From positions 3,631,722 to 3,695,721 of the forward strand of contig NZ_MPNU01000001.1 of NCBI RefSeq assembly GCF_001896205.1: a DNA stretch of 64,000 bases, read 5' to 3'. Source of the DNA: Edwardsiella piscicida. GTDB lineage: Bacteria; Pseudomonadota; Gammaproteobacteria; Enterobacterales; Enterobacteriaceae. Positions 55,865 through 64,000 of the stretch are shown here, piece by piece. Within the stretch, counting starts at the first letter, position 1; the number at the start of each line of letters is the position of its first letter. The notes below the pieces were generated by a model. It did no database searches. It was not told the origin of the DNA and saw only the letters and a program-made list of their open reading frames with translations. Both the position numbers and the translations under genes were made by a program.

Positions 55865-58315
55865 ATGATTAACTCACCCTTTAACTATACGTCCCCCGTG
55901 GTCAGCGTTGAGGCGCTCAAACACTCTATTGCCTATAAGCTGATGTTTACCGTTGGCAAGGATCCCTCCGTCGCTAACCAGCACGACTGGCTGAATGCGA
56001 CCCTGTTCGCCGTTCGCGACCGTATCGTTGAGTGCTGGCTGCGCTCGGTTCGCGCCCAGTACTCGCAGGATTTGCGCCAGGTCTACTACCTCTCGATGGA
56101 ATTTCTGCTGGGACGCACCCTCTCCAACGCCCTGATGGCGATCGGCGTGTACGATGAAACCAAAAAAGCGCTCGATGAAATGGGCATCGATCTGGATGAA
56201 CTGCTGAACGAGGAGCTGGACCCGGGGCTTGGCAACGGCGGTCTGGGACGGCTGGCGGCCTGTTTCCTGGATTCGATGGCGACCCAGGGGCTACCGGCCA
56301 ACGGCTATGGCATCCGCTATGAATATGGCATGTTCAAACAGAATATCGTCAACGGGCAGCAGGCCGAATCACCGGACAACTGGCTGGAGTATGGCAACGC
56401 CTGGGAGTTCGTCCGCCACAATACCCGCTACCGGGTTCGCTTTGGCGGCCGTATCCAGCAGGAGGGCAACCGCAGCCGCTGGCTGGAGACCGAAGAGGTC
56501 CTGGCGCTGGCCTACGATCAGATAATCCCCGGCTTTGATATCTGCGCGACCAATACCCTGCGCCTGTGGTCGGCGCGCGCCAGCAGCGAGATTAATCTGG
56601 GTAAATTCAACCAGGGCGACTACTTTGCCGCCGTGGAGGATAAAAACCACTCGGAAAACGTATCGCGCGTACTCTACCCGGACGACTCGACCTACTGCGG
56701 GCGCGAACTGCGTCTGCGCCAAGAGTACTTTCTGGTCTCGGCAACGGTACAGGACATCATCAGCCGTCATCTGCTCACCCACCATCGGCTGGACAACCTG
56801 GCAGACAAGGTGGCCATCCACCTGAATGACACCCATCCGGTGCTCTCCATTCCGGAGCTGATGCGCCTGCTGATCGACGAACATCACTACGACTGGGAGC
56901 AGGCCTGGCAGGCCGTCATGCAGATCTTCTCCTATACCAACCACACCCTGATGAGCGAGGCGCTGGAAACCTGGCCGGTAGATATGCTGGGACGTATTCT
57001 GCCGCGCCATCTGCAGATCATCTTTGAGATCAACGACCACTTTCTCAAGGAGGTGCAGAGCGCCTATCCCGACGACGATGCCCTGCTGCGCCGGGTGTCG
57101 ATCATCGATGAGAGCAACGGCCGTCAGGTGCGCATGGCCTGGCTGGCGGTGGTCGCCAGCCACAAGGTCAACGGCGTATCCAAGCTGCACTCTGAGCTGA
57201 TGGTGACTTCGCTGTTCGCCGACTTCGCCCGCCTGTTCCCGGGGCGCTTCTGTAACAAAACCAACGGGATCACCCCCCGTCGCTGGCTGGCGCAGGCGAA
57301 CCAGTCCCTGTCAAAGGTGCTGGATGGCGCTATCGGTCAGCGCTGGCGCACCGACCTGAGCATGCTCAGCGAACTGCTGCCGCACGCCGACTACCCCACC
57401 TTTATCCGCGAAATTCAGCTGGCCAAGCAGCACAACAAACGCCAGCTGGCGATGTACGTCGCGCTGCACCTGAATACGGTGATTAATCCCAAGGCGCTGT
57501 TTGACGTCCAGGTCAAACGCATTCACGAATATAAGCGCCAGCTGCTCAACGTGCTGCACATCATTACGCTGTATAACCGTATCCTGCAGGAGCCGGACGC
57601 CGAGCGGGTGCCGCGGGTGAAAATCTTCGCCGGCAAGGCAGCCTCTGCCTACTACAATGCCAAGCTGATCATTCGACTGATCAACGACGTCGCCAAGGTG
57701 ATCAACGCCGACGAGCGGCTGGGCGGTCAGCTGAAGGTCGTTTTCATCCCCAACTACAGCGTTAGCCTGGCGCAGCTGATCATTCCAGCGGCCGATCTGT
57801 CGGAGCAGATCTCGACCGCTGGCACCGAGGCCTCCGGCACCAGCAACATGAAGTTCGCCCTCAACGGCGCGCTGACTATCGGCACCCTGGACGGCGCCAA
57901 CGTCGAGATCCGCGAGCGGGTTGGCGCCGAAAATATGTTTATCTTCGGCAACACCACCGAGGAGGTGGAGGCGCTGCGGCGCAACGGCTATAACCCACGC
58001 GACTACTATGAGCGCGATCCGGAGCTGAACCAGGCGCTGAACCAGATAGCCTCCGGGCTGTTTTGCCCAGAGGAGCCGCGGCGCTACGCCAGTCTGTTTG
58101 ACTCGCTGATTAACTTTGGCGATCACTATCAGCTGCTGGCGGACTACCGCAGCTATGTCGATATGCAGGATCAGGTGGATGAAGTGTACGCCCATCCCGA
58201 CGAATGGGCGCGTAAGGCGCTGCTGAACATCGCCAACATGGGGTATTTCTCGTCTGACCGCACCATTCGTGAGTATGCCGACGAGATCTGGCAGATCAAA
58301 CCGGTCAAGCTCTGA
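55865..58315 (+). CDS. glgP: Glycogen phosphorylase GlgP
   Basis: Releases glucose-1-phosphate from glycogen. GT35 enzyme with PLP Lys663 in [15 protein letters not shown] chose ATG 55865 ([18 protein letters not shown], 816 aa), matching E. coli; the frame upstream is not conserved. Last gene of the cluster, 157 bases after glgA, and convergent with glpD across a strong terminator. Confidence 0.97.
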   Translation: MINSPFNYTSPVVSVEALKHSIAYKLMFTVGKDPSVANQHDWLNATLFAVRDRIVECWLRSVRAQYSQDLRQVYYLSMEFLLGRTLSNALMAIGVYDETKKALDEMGIDLDELLNEELDPGLGNGGLGRLAACFLDSMATQGLPANGYGIRYEYGMFKQNIVNGQQAESPDNWLEYGNAWEFVRHNTRYRVRFGGRIQQEGNRSRWLETEEVLALAYDQIIPGFDICATNTLRLWSARASSEINLGKFNQGDYFAAVEDKNHSENVSRVLYPDDSTYCGRELRLRQEYFLVSATVQDIISRHLLTHHRLDNLADKVAIHLNDTHPVLSIPELMRLLIDEHHYDWEQAWQAVMQIFSYTNHTLMSEALETWPVDMLGRILPRHLQIIFEINDHFLKEVQSAYPDDDALLRRVSIIDESNGRQVRMAWLAVVASHKVNGVSKLHSELMVTSLFADFARLFPGRFCNKTNGITPRRWLAQANQSLSKVLDGAIGQRWRTDLSMLSELLPHADYPTFIREIQLAKQHNKRQLAMYVALHLNTVINPKALFDVQVKRIHEYKRQLLNVLHIITLYNRILQEPDAERVPRVKIFAGKAASAYYNAKLIIRLINDVAKVINADERLGGQLKVVFIPNYSVSLAQLIIPAADLSEQISTAGTEASGTSNMKFALNGALTIGTLDGANVEIRERVGAENMFIFGNTTEEVEALRRNGYNPRDYYERDPELNQALNQIASGLFCPEEPRRYASLFDSLINFGDHYQLLADYRSYVDMQDQVDEVYAHPDEWARKALLNIANMGYFSSDRTIREYADEIWQIKPVKL

Positions 58316-58327
58316 GTGACCTAACGT

Positions 58328-58361
58328 GCCAAGGCCTCCCGTCGGAGGCCTTGGCTATTTT
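58328..58361. terminator. Terminator between glgP and glpD
   Basis: 12-bp stem GCCAAGGCCTCC (58328-58339), loop CGTC, GGAGGCCTTGGC (58344-58355), then TATTTTC. Serves convergent glgP and glpD. Confidence 0.9.
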
Positions 58362-59869
58362 CAGGAAGGCGACGATGTCTCCGCCGCCGGGCGGTGGGCC
58401 GCCAGCCACTCGGCTACCCGCTGACGCTGCGCGTCATCCAGCCACATCCCCAGCTTGGTGCGACGCCACAGGGCGTCCTCCGCCGTCGTGACCCACTCAT
58501 GCCCCGCCAGATAGTCGAGCTCCGCCGCATACAGTCCATGGCCGAAGTGTTCGCCTAAGTCAGCCAGCGACGCCGCGGAGCCGATTAACCGCTCACTGCG
58601 CGCGCCGTAGGTATGGGCATAGCGGCGCGCCAGCGCCTGCGGCAGCCAGTCATGGCGCTGACGCAGCGCAGCGGCATAGCTGTCCCGATCGCAGCCCATC
58701 TCCCCGCCGGGCAGCACCGCGCCCTTGGTCCAGGCATCGCCGCAGTGCGGATAGTAGGGGCGCAGCTTTTCCAGTGCGTGCTCCGCCAGCTTACGGTAGG
58801 TGGTCAGCTTGCCGCCGAAGACCGACAGCAGCGGCGCCGCGCCGTCCCGATCGTGAATATCCAGCGTATAGTCACGGGTGATCGCCTGCGGCGAATCCGA
58901 TTCATCGTCGCACAGCGGGCGCACCCCGGAGTAGGTCCAGACGATATCTTGTCGATTCAGCTGGCGCACAAAGTGGCTATTGTAGACCCGAAGCAGATAG
59001 TCTATTTCACCCTCGTCAATCTGCACCGCGCGCGGATCGCCGTGATACTCCACGTCGGTGGTGCCGATGATGGAGAACGCATCCAGCCACGGGATCACGA
59101 AGACAATGCGCTGATCCTCATTTTGCAAAATATACGCCTGCGGCTGGTCATGCACCCGTGGAACCACGATATGGCTCCCCTTGATCAGCCGAATCCCGTA
59201 GGGGGACTTGAGCTGCAGGCCGTCATCAAACAGCTGCTTGACCCACGGGCCGGTGGCATTGACCAGACCGCGGGCGCGCCAGGTCAGCGTCTCCCCGCTG
59301 TCGATGTCGCGCGCCTCAACCACCCATATGCCCTCCTCGCGCCAGGCGCGGGTCACCTCGGTGCGCGTGCGTACCTCTCCGCCGCGCTCCACCACCGCCA
59401 TGGCGTTGAGCACCACCAGGCGGGCATCGTCCACCCAGCAGTCGGAGTACTCAAAGCCGCGCGTCAGGCTGGGCTTCAGCACTGAACCGGCGCCGAAGCG
59501 CAGGGCGCAGCTGCCCGGCAGGCTGGTGCGTTTACCGAGATGATCATACAGAAACAGGCCGGCGCGGATCATCCAGGCCGGGCGTAAATGCGGCTGATGC
59601 GGCAGGCGAAAGCGCAGCGGAAAGGCGATGTGCGGCGCCATCTTCAGCAGCACCTCACGCTCCGCCAAGGCCTCGCTCACCAATCGAAACTCATAGTGTT
59701 CGAGATAGCGCAGGCCCCCATGGATCAGCTTCGAGCTGGCCGACGAGGTGGCGCAGGCGAGATCGCGCGCCTCCAGCATCAGCACCGATAGCCCGCGACC
59801 GGCGGCATCGGCCGCAATACCCGCACCGTTAATACCGCCACCGATGACGATTACGTCTTTGATATCCAC
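58361..59869 (-). CDS. glpD: Aerobic glycerol-3-phosphate dehydrogenase GlpD
   Basis: Membrane-associated flavoenzyme oxidising sn-glycerol-3-phosphate to dihydroxyacetone phosphate with electrons to ubiquinone. FAD-binding GGGINGAGIAADAAGRG at the N-terminus. I set the start at GTG 59869 (MDIKDVIVIGG, 502 aa) because GGGAGGAG sits just upstream; the open frame beyond it runs through the operator. In E. coli glpD is divergent from glpEGR; here all four lie on one strand. Confidence 0.96.
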   Translation of the reverse strand: MDIKDVIVIGGGINGAGIAADAAGRGLSVLMLEARDLACATSSASSKLIHGGLRYLEHYEFRLVSEALAEREVLLKMAPHIAFPLRFRLPHQPHLRPAWMIRAGLFLYDHLGKRTSLPGSCALRFGAGSVLKPSLTRGFEYSDCWVDDARLVVLNAMAVVERGGEVRTRTEVTRAWREEGIWVVEARDIDSGETLTWRARGLVNATGPWVKQLFDDGLQLKSPYGIRLIKGSHIVVPRVHDQPQAYILQNEDQRIVFVIPWLDAFSIIGTTDVEYHGDPRAVQIDEGEIDYLLRVYNSHFVRQLNRQDIVWTYSGVRPLCDDESDSPQAITRDYTLDIHDRDGAAPLLSVFGGKLTTYRKLAEHALEKLRPYYPHCGDAWTKGAVLPGGEMGCDRDSYAAALRQRHDWLPQALARRYAHTYGARSERLIGSAASLADLGEHFGHGLYAAELDYLAGHEWVTTAEDALWRRTKLGMWLDDAQRQRVAEWLAAHRPAAETSSPS

Positions 59870-59896
59870 GACTCCTCCCGCTCTCTGCAATACGCC

Positions 59897-59920
59897 ATAA
59901 TGTTCGTTTTCGAGCATTAT
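59897..59920. promoter_or_regulatory. GlpR operator upstream of glpD
   Basis: An ATAATG...CATTAT inverted repeat with TTCG/CGA half-site cores, resembling the known GlpR operator (TATGTTCG-type half-sites). It ends 28 bases before the glpD start, where it would block transcription. Confidence 0.75.
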
Positions 59921-60092
59921 GATATGCGATAAGCAACAAACACACCATCCATTAACCAAATAAAAACACAGTTACGCGACGCGGATAACACAAAGTTGAT
60001 ATTGTCATTACATATTGTGTGGATAATGGCGAACCGATGCCGCCCAAGCGGCGCGAAGGCAGAAGAGAGCCGCAGGGGCGGGGCGGAGGTCG

Positions 60093-60123
60093 CGCAGTGG
60101 GACGCCGATAGCGTCCCACTGCG
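60093..60123. terminator. 13-bp hairpin downstream of glpR
   Basis: CGCAGTGGGACGC (60093-60105), loop CGATA, perfect complement 60111-60123. It lies past the glpR stop; no clear T run on the minus strand, so it may act as a weak terminator or stability element. Confidence 0.65.
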
Positions 60124-60177
60124 GACGGAGAGAGGATGGGCTCGGCGTCGACCCCATAGGCCGTGACGGGGTATCGC

Positions 60178-60936
60178 CTAGCAGATCTCCAACTGAACGC
60201 TGTGCTGTTCGATCACTTTTTGCAGCCCCTGCGGCGGCTGCTGATCGGTAAACAGATAGTCCACCAGCTCCATAGTCCCCAGATTTACCATCGCGTTGCG
60301 GCCAAATTTGGAGTGATCCGTTACCAGCATCACGCAGCGGGAGTTCTCAATGATCGCCCGCTTGGTACGCACCTCGTGATAATCAAACTCCAGCAGAGAG
60401 CCGTCCATATCGATACCGCTGATGCCAAGGATCCCGTAGTCCAGGCGGAACTGGGAGATAAAGTCGAGCGTCGCCTCGCCGACGATGCCGCCGTCGCGGG
60501 TGCGAACTTCGCCGCCGGCCAAGATCAGACGAAAATCCTCTTTCACCATCAGCAGGCTGGCCACGTTGAGATTATTGGTCACCACCCGCAGGTTATGATG
60601 GTTAAGCAGGGCGTAGGCAACGGCCTCCGGCGTAGTACCGATATCGATGAACAGGGTTGCGCCGTCGGGGATCATGCTGGCGACCCGCCGGGCAATACGC
60701 GCCTTCTCTTCCGACCACATTCCCTTGCGATCGTGATAGGCCGCGTTGACCGAGCTCGACGGCATCGCGGCGCCGCCGTGATGGCGGTGGATCTTATTCT
60801 GTTCAGCCAGGTCATTCAGATCGCGGCGGATGGTCTGCGGGCTCACGTCGAAGTGTTCGACCAACTCCTCGGTGCTGACATAGCCCCGCTGACGGACCAG
60901 ATCGATAATCGCTTCATGGCGCTGTGTTTGTTTCAC
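60178..60936 (-). CDS. glpR: Glycerol-3-phosphate regulon repressor GlpR
   Basis: DeoR-family repressor released by glycerol-3-phosphate. N-terminal HTH (about 6-57, SPQTIRRDLNDL) and a sensing domain with DIGTTPEAVAYAL. 252 aa, intact here, whereas it is a pseudogene in the E. coli K-12 MG1655 reference. Third in glpE-glpG-glpR; likely acts on glpD next door and possibly on itself. Confidence 0.96.
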   Translation of the reverse strand: MKQTQRHEAIIDLVRQRGYVSTEELVEHFDVSPQTIRRDLNDLAEQNKIHRHHGGAAMPSSSVNAAYHDRKGMWSEEKARIARRVASMIPDGATLFIDIGTTPEAVAYALLNHHNLRVVTNNLNVASLLMVKEDFRLILAGGEVRTRDGGIVGEATLDFISQFRLDYGILGISGIDMDGSLLEFDYHEVRTKRAIIENSRCVMLVTDHSKFGRNAMVNLGTMELVDYLFTDQQPPQGLQKVIEQHSVQLEIC

Positions 60937-60999
60937 GAAAATTCCCCTGCGTTTACCGGCTCCCCCGGCAGCATTAAAACGGAACAGCGGGCGACAGCC

Positions 61000-61830
61000 T
61001 CACTGTCGGCGGAAATGGCGCATATCCCAAAACGCCATCAACAGGCCTATCACCAGGCCACCGGCGTGAGCGGCATTGGCAATCGCCAGACCAAACCAGT
61101 TGAAATAGCCGGCCACCAGCCACAGCAGCGAAAACAGCATCAGGCCGCGCGGCATGGCGACGCCAAACTGCGGCGCACGTTCACCGCACCACCAGACATA
61201 GCCCATCAGGGCATACACAACGCCGGACAGGCCGCCGAAGAAAATCCCGCTAAACAGCGACTGTGCCCAGGCGCTCATCAGCGCGGAAACCAGCGCTATC
61301 TGCGCCAGCTTGGCGGCGCCCAGACGCTTCTCAACCTGACCGCCCAGATACCACCACCACATCAGGTTGAAGATGATGTGCAGCGGTGAAAAGTGCAGCA
61401 GCGCCGGCGTAAAGTAGCGCCACAGCTGATAGCGCTGCGCCGCATCCGCGGGCCAGGCCAGATAAGCCATCACCGCGCCGTCGCCCAGCGCCAGCTGCAG
61501 CAGATACACCAGGATGCACAGCAGCGTCACCCCGATTGTCAGCGGACCGGTCTGGCGGGCAAAGCTGCGCAGGTAGCCAAAATGGGCATAGTGTAGCCCG
61601 CTGTGAGTCGAGCCGCTTTGCCAGCTGGCGGCCTGATAGCGCGGGTGCTGCGGCGCCTGCAAAAAACGCTGCAGCTCCTGCTCGACCTGCGCCAAACGGC
61701 TATCATCAGCCAGCCACAGGGCCACGCCCTGCTGCCCGCTCTCCGCCTCCAGACGCACGCCCTGTGTCGCCATATAGTCAATAAATGCCTGCGCCAAACG
61801 CGGGTTAGGCAATGTGATCACACGAACCAT
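61000..61830 (-). CDS. glpG: Rhomboid intramembrane serine protease GlpG
   Basis: Six-helix rhomboid protease with catalytic Ser202 in [13 protein letters not shown] and His255 in ANAAHAGG. The N-terminal cytoplasmic domain (about 1-65) is present. I chose ATG 61830 ([16 protein letters not shown], 276 aa, the E. coli length); the frame upstream overlaps glpE. It lies 41 bases after glpE and 63 before glpR. Confidence 0.95.
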   Translation of the reverse strand: MVRVITLPNPRLAQAFIDYMATQGVRLEAESGQQGVALWLADDSRLAQVEQELQRFLQAPQHPRYQAASWQSGSTHSGLHYAHFGYLRSFARQTGPLTIGVTLLCILVYLLQLALGDGAVMAYLAWPADAAQRYQLWRYFTPALLHFSPLHIIFNLMWWWYLGGQVEKRLGAAKLAQIALVSALMSAWAQSLFSGIFFGGLSGVVYALMGYVWWCGERAPQFGVAMPRGLMLFSLLWLVAGYFNWFGLAIANAAHAGGLVIGLLMAFWDMRHFRRQ

Positions 61831-61870
61831 GAATACCTGCTTATATCGATAACCACTGACGGTGCGCGCC

Positions 61871-62200
61871 TCAGTCGCCGCCGCGAGCCACCGCGTCAGG
61901 GTAGGCCCGCTGCCAGGCGTCAAAGCCGCCGTCAATACTGTAAACCTCATCAAACCCCTGGTGCAGCAGATACTGCGCCGCGCCGCGGCTGCTATTGCCG
62001 TGGTAACACATCACCATCACCGGCTGAACGCCGTCATACTGCCGCATCAGCGCGGGCAGCGTCGCATCCGTTAGATGAAACGCGCCGGGCACGTGTCCGG
62101 CGGCATAGCTCTGTGCATCCCGGATATCCAGCAACAGCGTCTGCCCCTGCGCCAGCATGTGCTGCGCCTGCGCGACGGCGATCGTCTCAAACTGCTCCAT
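61871..62200 (-). CDS. glpE: Thiosulfate sulfurtransferase GlpE
   Basis: Cytoplasmic single-domain rhodanese that transfers sulfur from thiosulfate to cyanide or thioredoxin. Catalytic Cys65 in [18 protein letters not shown], as in E. coli. I set the start at ATG 62200 (MEQFETIAV, 109 aa) with AGGTGG upstream; the open frame extends much further (to 62749) but has no homology there and overlaps yhhA. First gene of glpEGR. Confidence 0.95.
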   Translation of the reverse strand: MEQFETIAVAQAQHMLAQGQTLLLDIRDAQSYAAGHVPGAFHLTDATLPALMRQYDGVQPVMVMCYHGNSSRGAAQYLLHQGFDEVYSIDGGFDAWQRAYPDAVARGGD

Positions 62201-62494
62201 ACTCCACCTCTGCCTCTCTCGAAAAGAGGCGCATTGTAACTGTTTTGTTAAATGCAGAATACGACAACGGTGCGCGAACGCCCGCCAAAGAAGAGTCTGG
62301 GCAGGCTCGCTGGAGCCCCCCAGAGATTGCGGCTTTTGCATTAAAAAGCAAGCACAAAAAGCGCGATCGGCCGGACGGCGGACAAAATCCCCCACCGCCA
62401 TCCCACTTTGCGCCACGCGGCTCGTCGCGCCGTTGATTATACTGACGCAGAGGCGCAGCCATACCGGCGGTGCCGCCGTGACGGAGACGTTTCC
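62201..62494. other. glpE/yhhA divergent intergenic region
   Basis: About 290 bases without a supported gene; promoters of glpEGR (minus) and yhhA (plus). Several open frames cross it but none has a recognisable start or domain. Confidence 0.5.
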
Positions 62495-62788
62495 ATGAGA
62501 TACATCGTCCTCACCCTGAGCCTGCTGGGCGGCGCGCTCTTGCCCGCCCATGCCGATAGCGCCCTGATGCAGCAGCAGCAGCAGATGATCCAGCAACAGC
62601 AGCAGCAGTTTCAGCAGCAGCGCAACAGCGCCGCGCAGCAGAGCCTGCGCAACACCCAAACGCAGATCCAGCGCGACGCCCAGGCACAGCAGATTCAGCA
62701 GCTGAATCAGCGTATGCAGCGCAACGATCCGCTGTGGCAAAGCCAGCAAGGCGTCACGCCGACGCCGATCCCGCCGCGCGCGCAGTAG
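62495..62788 (+). CDS. yhhA: YhhA-like secreted Gln-rich protein (DUF2756)
   Basis: Small secreted protein of unknown function, 97 aa from ATG 62495. Sec signal at about residues 1-20 (ending AHA|DS). The mature part is extremely Gln-rich (about residues 25-75), low complexity and probably coiled coil or disordered. Position next to ugpQ matches yhhA in E. coli, which supports the name; the sequence alone would not. Convergent with ugpQ across 30 bases. Confidence 0.75.
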   Translation: MRYIVLTLSLLGGALLPAHADSALMQQQQQMIQQQQQQFQQQRNSAAQQSLRNTQTQIQRDAQAQQIQQLNQRMQRNDPLWQSQQGVTPTPIPPRAQ

Positions 62789-62818
62789 CCGTCGTCGACG
62801 CGCTTGGCGCCGTCCGCC

Positions 62819-63565
62819 TCAGCGTTTGGCGAAGTCAGGGCCGATAAGGTCGATGCGATCGGTACAGATGCTATCGACGCCCCAGTCGAGCAGTTCACGC
62901 GCCCGCTGCGGCTGATTCACCGTGTACACCAGGATATGCAGCCCGGCGCGGCGGATCGCCGCCACGCGTTCGGCGTTCAGGGCATGGTGATCGATATGCA
63001 GCGCGACGCAGCCCAGCGCATGGGTTAGCGCCTGCCACTCCTCATCCCACGCCTCCAGCAGCAGCCCACGCGGCAGCTGCGGCGCGACGCGCTGAGCCTC
63101 GGCCAGCGCCGGCTGTGAGAAAGAAGACAGCAGCGGCGGCACCGCGGCATCCTGCCACAGGTCAGCGGCGGCCAGCGCCACCGCCCGCCCGGTTTCGACA
63201 TCACAGCCGTGGGTAGGCTTGATCTCGATATTGGCCATCATCCCATGCTGCCGACAGCGCGCGGCGACCTGGCTCAGCAGCGGCAGCGGCTCGCCGGCAA
63301 AGCGACGACTGAAGCCGCCCCCGGCATCCAGGCCCACCAGTCGCGCCCAGGACTGCTCGCCCGCCACGCCCCAGCCGTTGGTGGTTCGCTCCAGCGTGTC
63401 GTCATGCAGTAAAAAGATCTGTCCGTCAGCGCTCAACTTCGCGTCGAACTCAATCATGGTATGACCATGGCTGGCCCCCACGTCGATTGCCGCCAGGGTA
63501 TTCTCCGGCGCCAGCTTGCCGCCGCCGCGGTGGGCGACGATGGCCGGATAAGGCCAGTGACTCAT
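62819..63565 (-). CDS. ugpQ: Glycerophosphodiester phosphodiesterase UgpQ
   Basis: Cytoplasmic enzyme that hydrolyses glycerophosphodiesters imported by UgpBAEC to glycerol-3-phosphate. GDPD motifs [15 protein letters not shown] (about 12-26) and [10 protein letters not shown]...[13 protein letters not shown], and EIKPTHG. 248 aa. Overlaps ugpC by four bases (ATGA). Its product feeds GlpD a few genes away. Confidence 0.96.
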   Translation of the reverse strand: MSHWPYPAIVAHRGGGKLAPENTLAAIDVGASHGHTMIEFDAKLSADGQIFLLHDDTLERTTNGWGVAGEQSWARLVGLDAGGGFSRRFAGEPLPLLSQVAARCRQHGMMANIEIKPTHGCDVETGRAVALAAADLWQDAAVPPLLSSFSQPALAEAQRVAPQLPRGLLLEAWDEEWQALTHALGCVALHIDHHALNAERVAAIRRAGLHILVYTVNQPQRARELLDWGVDSICTDRIDLIGPDFAKR

Positions 63566-64000
63566 GATGATGGTTCCTCTGCGGACGGCGCGATACGCCG
63601 CCCGTCGCTAGGTTCAAAGAAGTGCAGGTTATCCTGCGGTAGCACCAGCTGCAATACGCTGCCGATGGCCGGCACCGCCTGATAGGGTAAACGCACGGTG
63701 ACGCTCTGGCCGCCCCAGCGCCCGTGCGCCAGGTTGTCGGCGCCCAGCAGCTCCAGCGTATCGATGGTCAGCCCGTTCCCCGTCTCGCCCTGCGTCGCGC
63801 TGGCGCACCGCAGGTGTTCAGGACGGATCCCGAGCGTCAGCGATCGGCCGGCCAACGCCGGCAGCGGCCGCTGCAGCCGGATGCGCTGATCCTGCGCCAG
63901 ACAAAAGGTCTGCCCGTCGTCCGCCAGCGCGCCGTCAAACAGATTCATCGCCGGAGCCCCCATGAATCCGGCGACAAAGCGGCTGGCCGGGCGATGATAG
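63562..64000 (-). CDS. ugpC: UgpC, ATPase of the glycerol-3-phosphate ABC importer (C-terminal part)
   Basis: C-terminal region of the MalK/UgpC-type ABC ATPase; the rest lies beyond the window end. The linker [19 protein letters not shown] marks the junction into the OB-fold regulatory domain, with [11 protein letters not shown] as the conserved family motif. The frame is open to the last base. Adjacent to ugpQ with a four-base overlap, as in E. coli ugpBAECQ. Confidence 0.94.
   Translation of the reverse strand, partial: YHRPASRFVAGFMGAPAMNLFDGALADDGQTFCLAQDQRIRLQRPLPALAGRSLTLGIRPEHLRCASATQGETGNGLTIDTLELLGADNLAHGRWGGQSVTVRLPYQAVPAIGSVLQLVLPQDNLHFFEPSDGRRIAPSAEEPSS

Larger units (their letters stand above)
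59870..60177. promoter_or_regulatory. glpR-glpD intergenic control region
   Basis: About 310 bases without a gene. Contains a GlpR operator-like palindrome next to glpD and a 13-bp hairpin after glpR (both listed). AT-rich from 59890 to 60030, the glpD promoter zone. Confidence 0.65.

Noticed and set aside
57311..58195. 294-aa minus-strand open frame opposite glgP
   Set aside because: Antisense shadow of a certain gene; no start signal.
60163..61389. 408-aa plus-strand open frame opposite glpR and glpG
   Set aside because: Antisense to two clear genes with conserved catalytic and HTH motifs.
62201..62749. N-terminal extension of glpE by about 180 residues
   Set aside because: Overlaps yhhA on the other strand and lacks homology; ATG 62200 gives the E. 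coli GlpE length with a ribosome-binding site.

Overview
The window is a chromosomal segment of an enteric gammaproteobacterium. Gene content and neighbour order (hofMNO/mrcA/nudE/igaA/yrfG/hslRO, pckA, envZ-ompR/greB/tex/feoABC, bioH/gntX/nfuA, malT/malPQ, glg, glp, ugp) are those of Enterobacterales. The GC-rich coding and the mix of accessory cassettes look most like Edwardsiella/Hafniaceae; this is an inference from memory, not a search. No tRNA, rRNA, CRISPR array, insertion sequence or prophage was seen.

Layout. 1-9.8 kb: hofMNO (minus) diverge from mrcA; then nudE, igaA, yrfG, hslR, hslO. 9.8-14.0 kb: a respiratory cassette absent from the E. coli locus. It encodes a Tat-type four-cluster ferredoxin, a cytochrome b, an octaheme cytochrome with seven CXXCH and one CX15CH site (the hallmark of MccA/SirA sulfite reductase), and a periplasmic rhodanese. 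14.3-25 kb: pckA, convergent envZ-ompR, greB, tex and the Fur-box-preceded feoABC operon. 25-27 kb: bioH, gntX, nfuA. 27.2-34 kb: the L-ascorbate locus ulaR, ulaG (frameshifted at a G7 tract) and divergent ulaABCDEF with a good CRP site. 34-39 kb: yhfK-crp, yheUT and a LysE-type exporter. 39-46.7 kb: malT and divergent malPQ. 47-58.3 kb: a glycogen cluster glgC1-glgB-glgX-glgC2-glgA-glgP with two ADP-glucose pyrophosphorylases. 58.4-62.2 kb: glpD, glpR, glpG, glpE. 62.5-64 kb: yhhA and ugpQ-ugpC (ugpC cut by the window end).

How it fits together. Most of the window is cell-envelope maintenance (PBP1A, IgaA, EnvZ/OmpR), redox and heat stress (HslR, HslO, NfuA), iron uptake (Feo) and carbon storage or turnover. 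MalPQ and GlgX/GlgP can feed glucose-1-phosphate and maltodextrins into and out of glycogen, and here malPQ lies directly upstream of glg. The predicted sulfite reductase cassette would couple the quinone pool to periplasmic sulfite reduction under anoxia; the rhodanese may handle sulfane sulfur.

The most interesting points are the MccA cassette with a cytochrome b in place of the usual NrfD-type membrane subunit and no dedicated heme lyase nearby, the two glgC paralogues with altered allosteric residues, and the homopolymer frameshift in ulaG.
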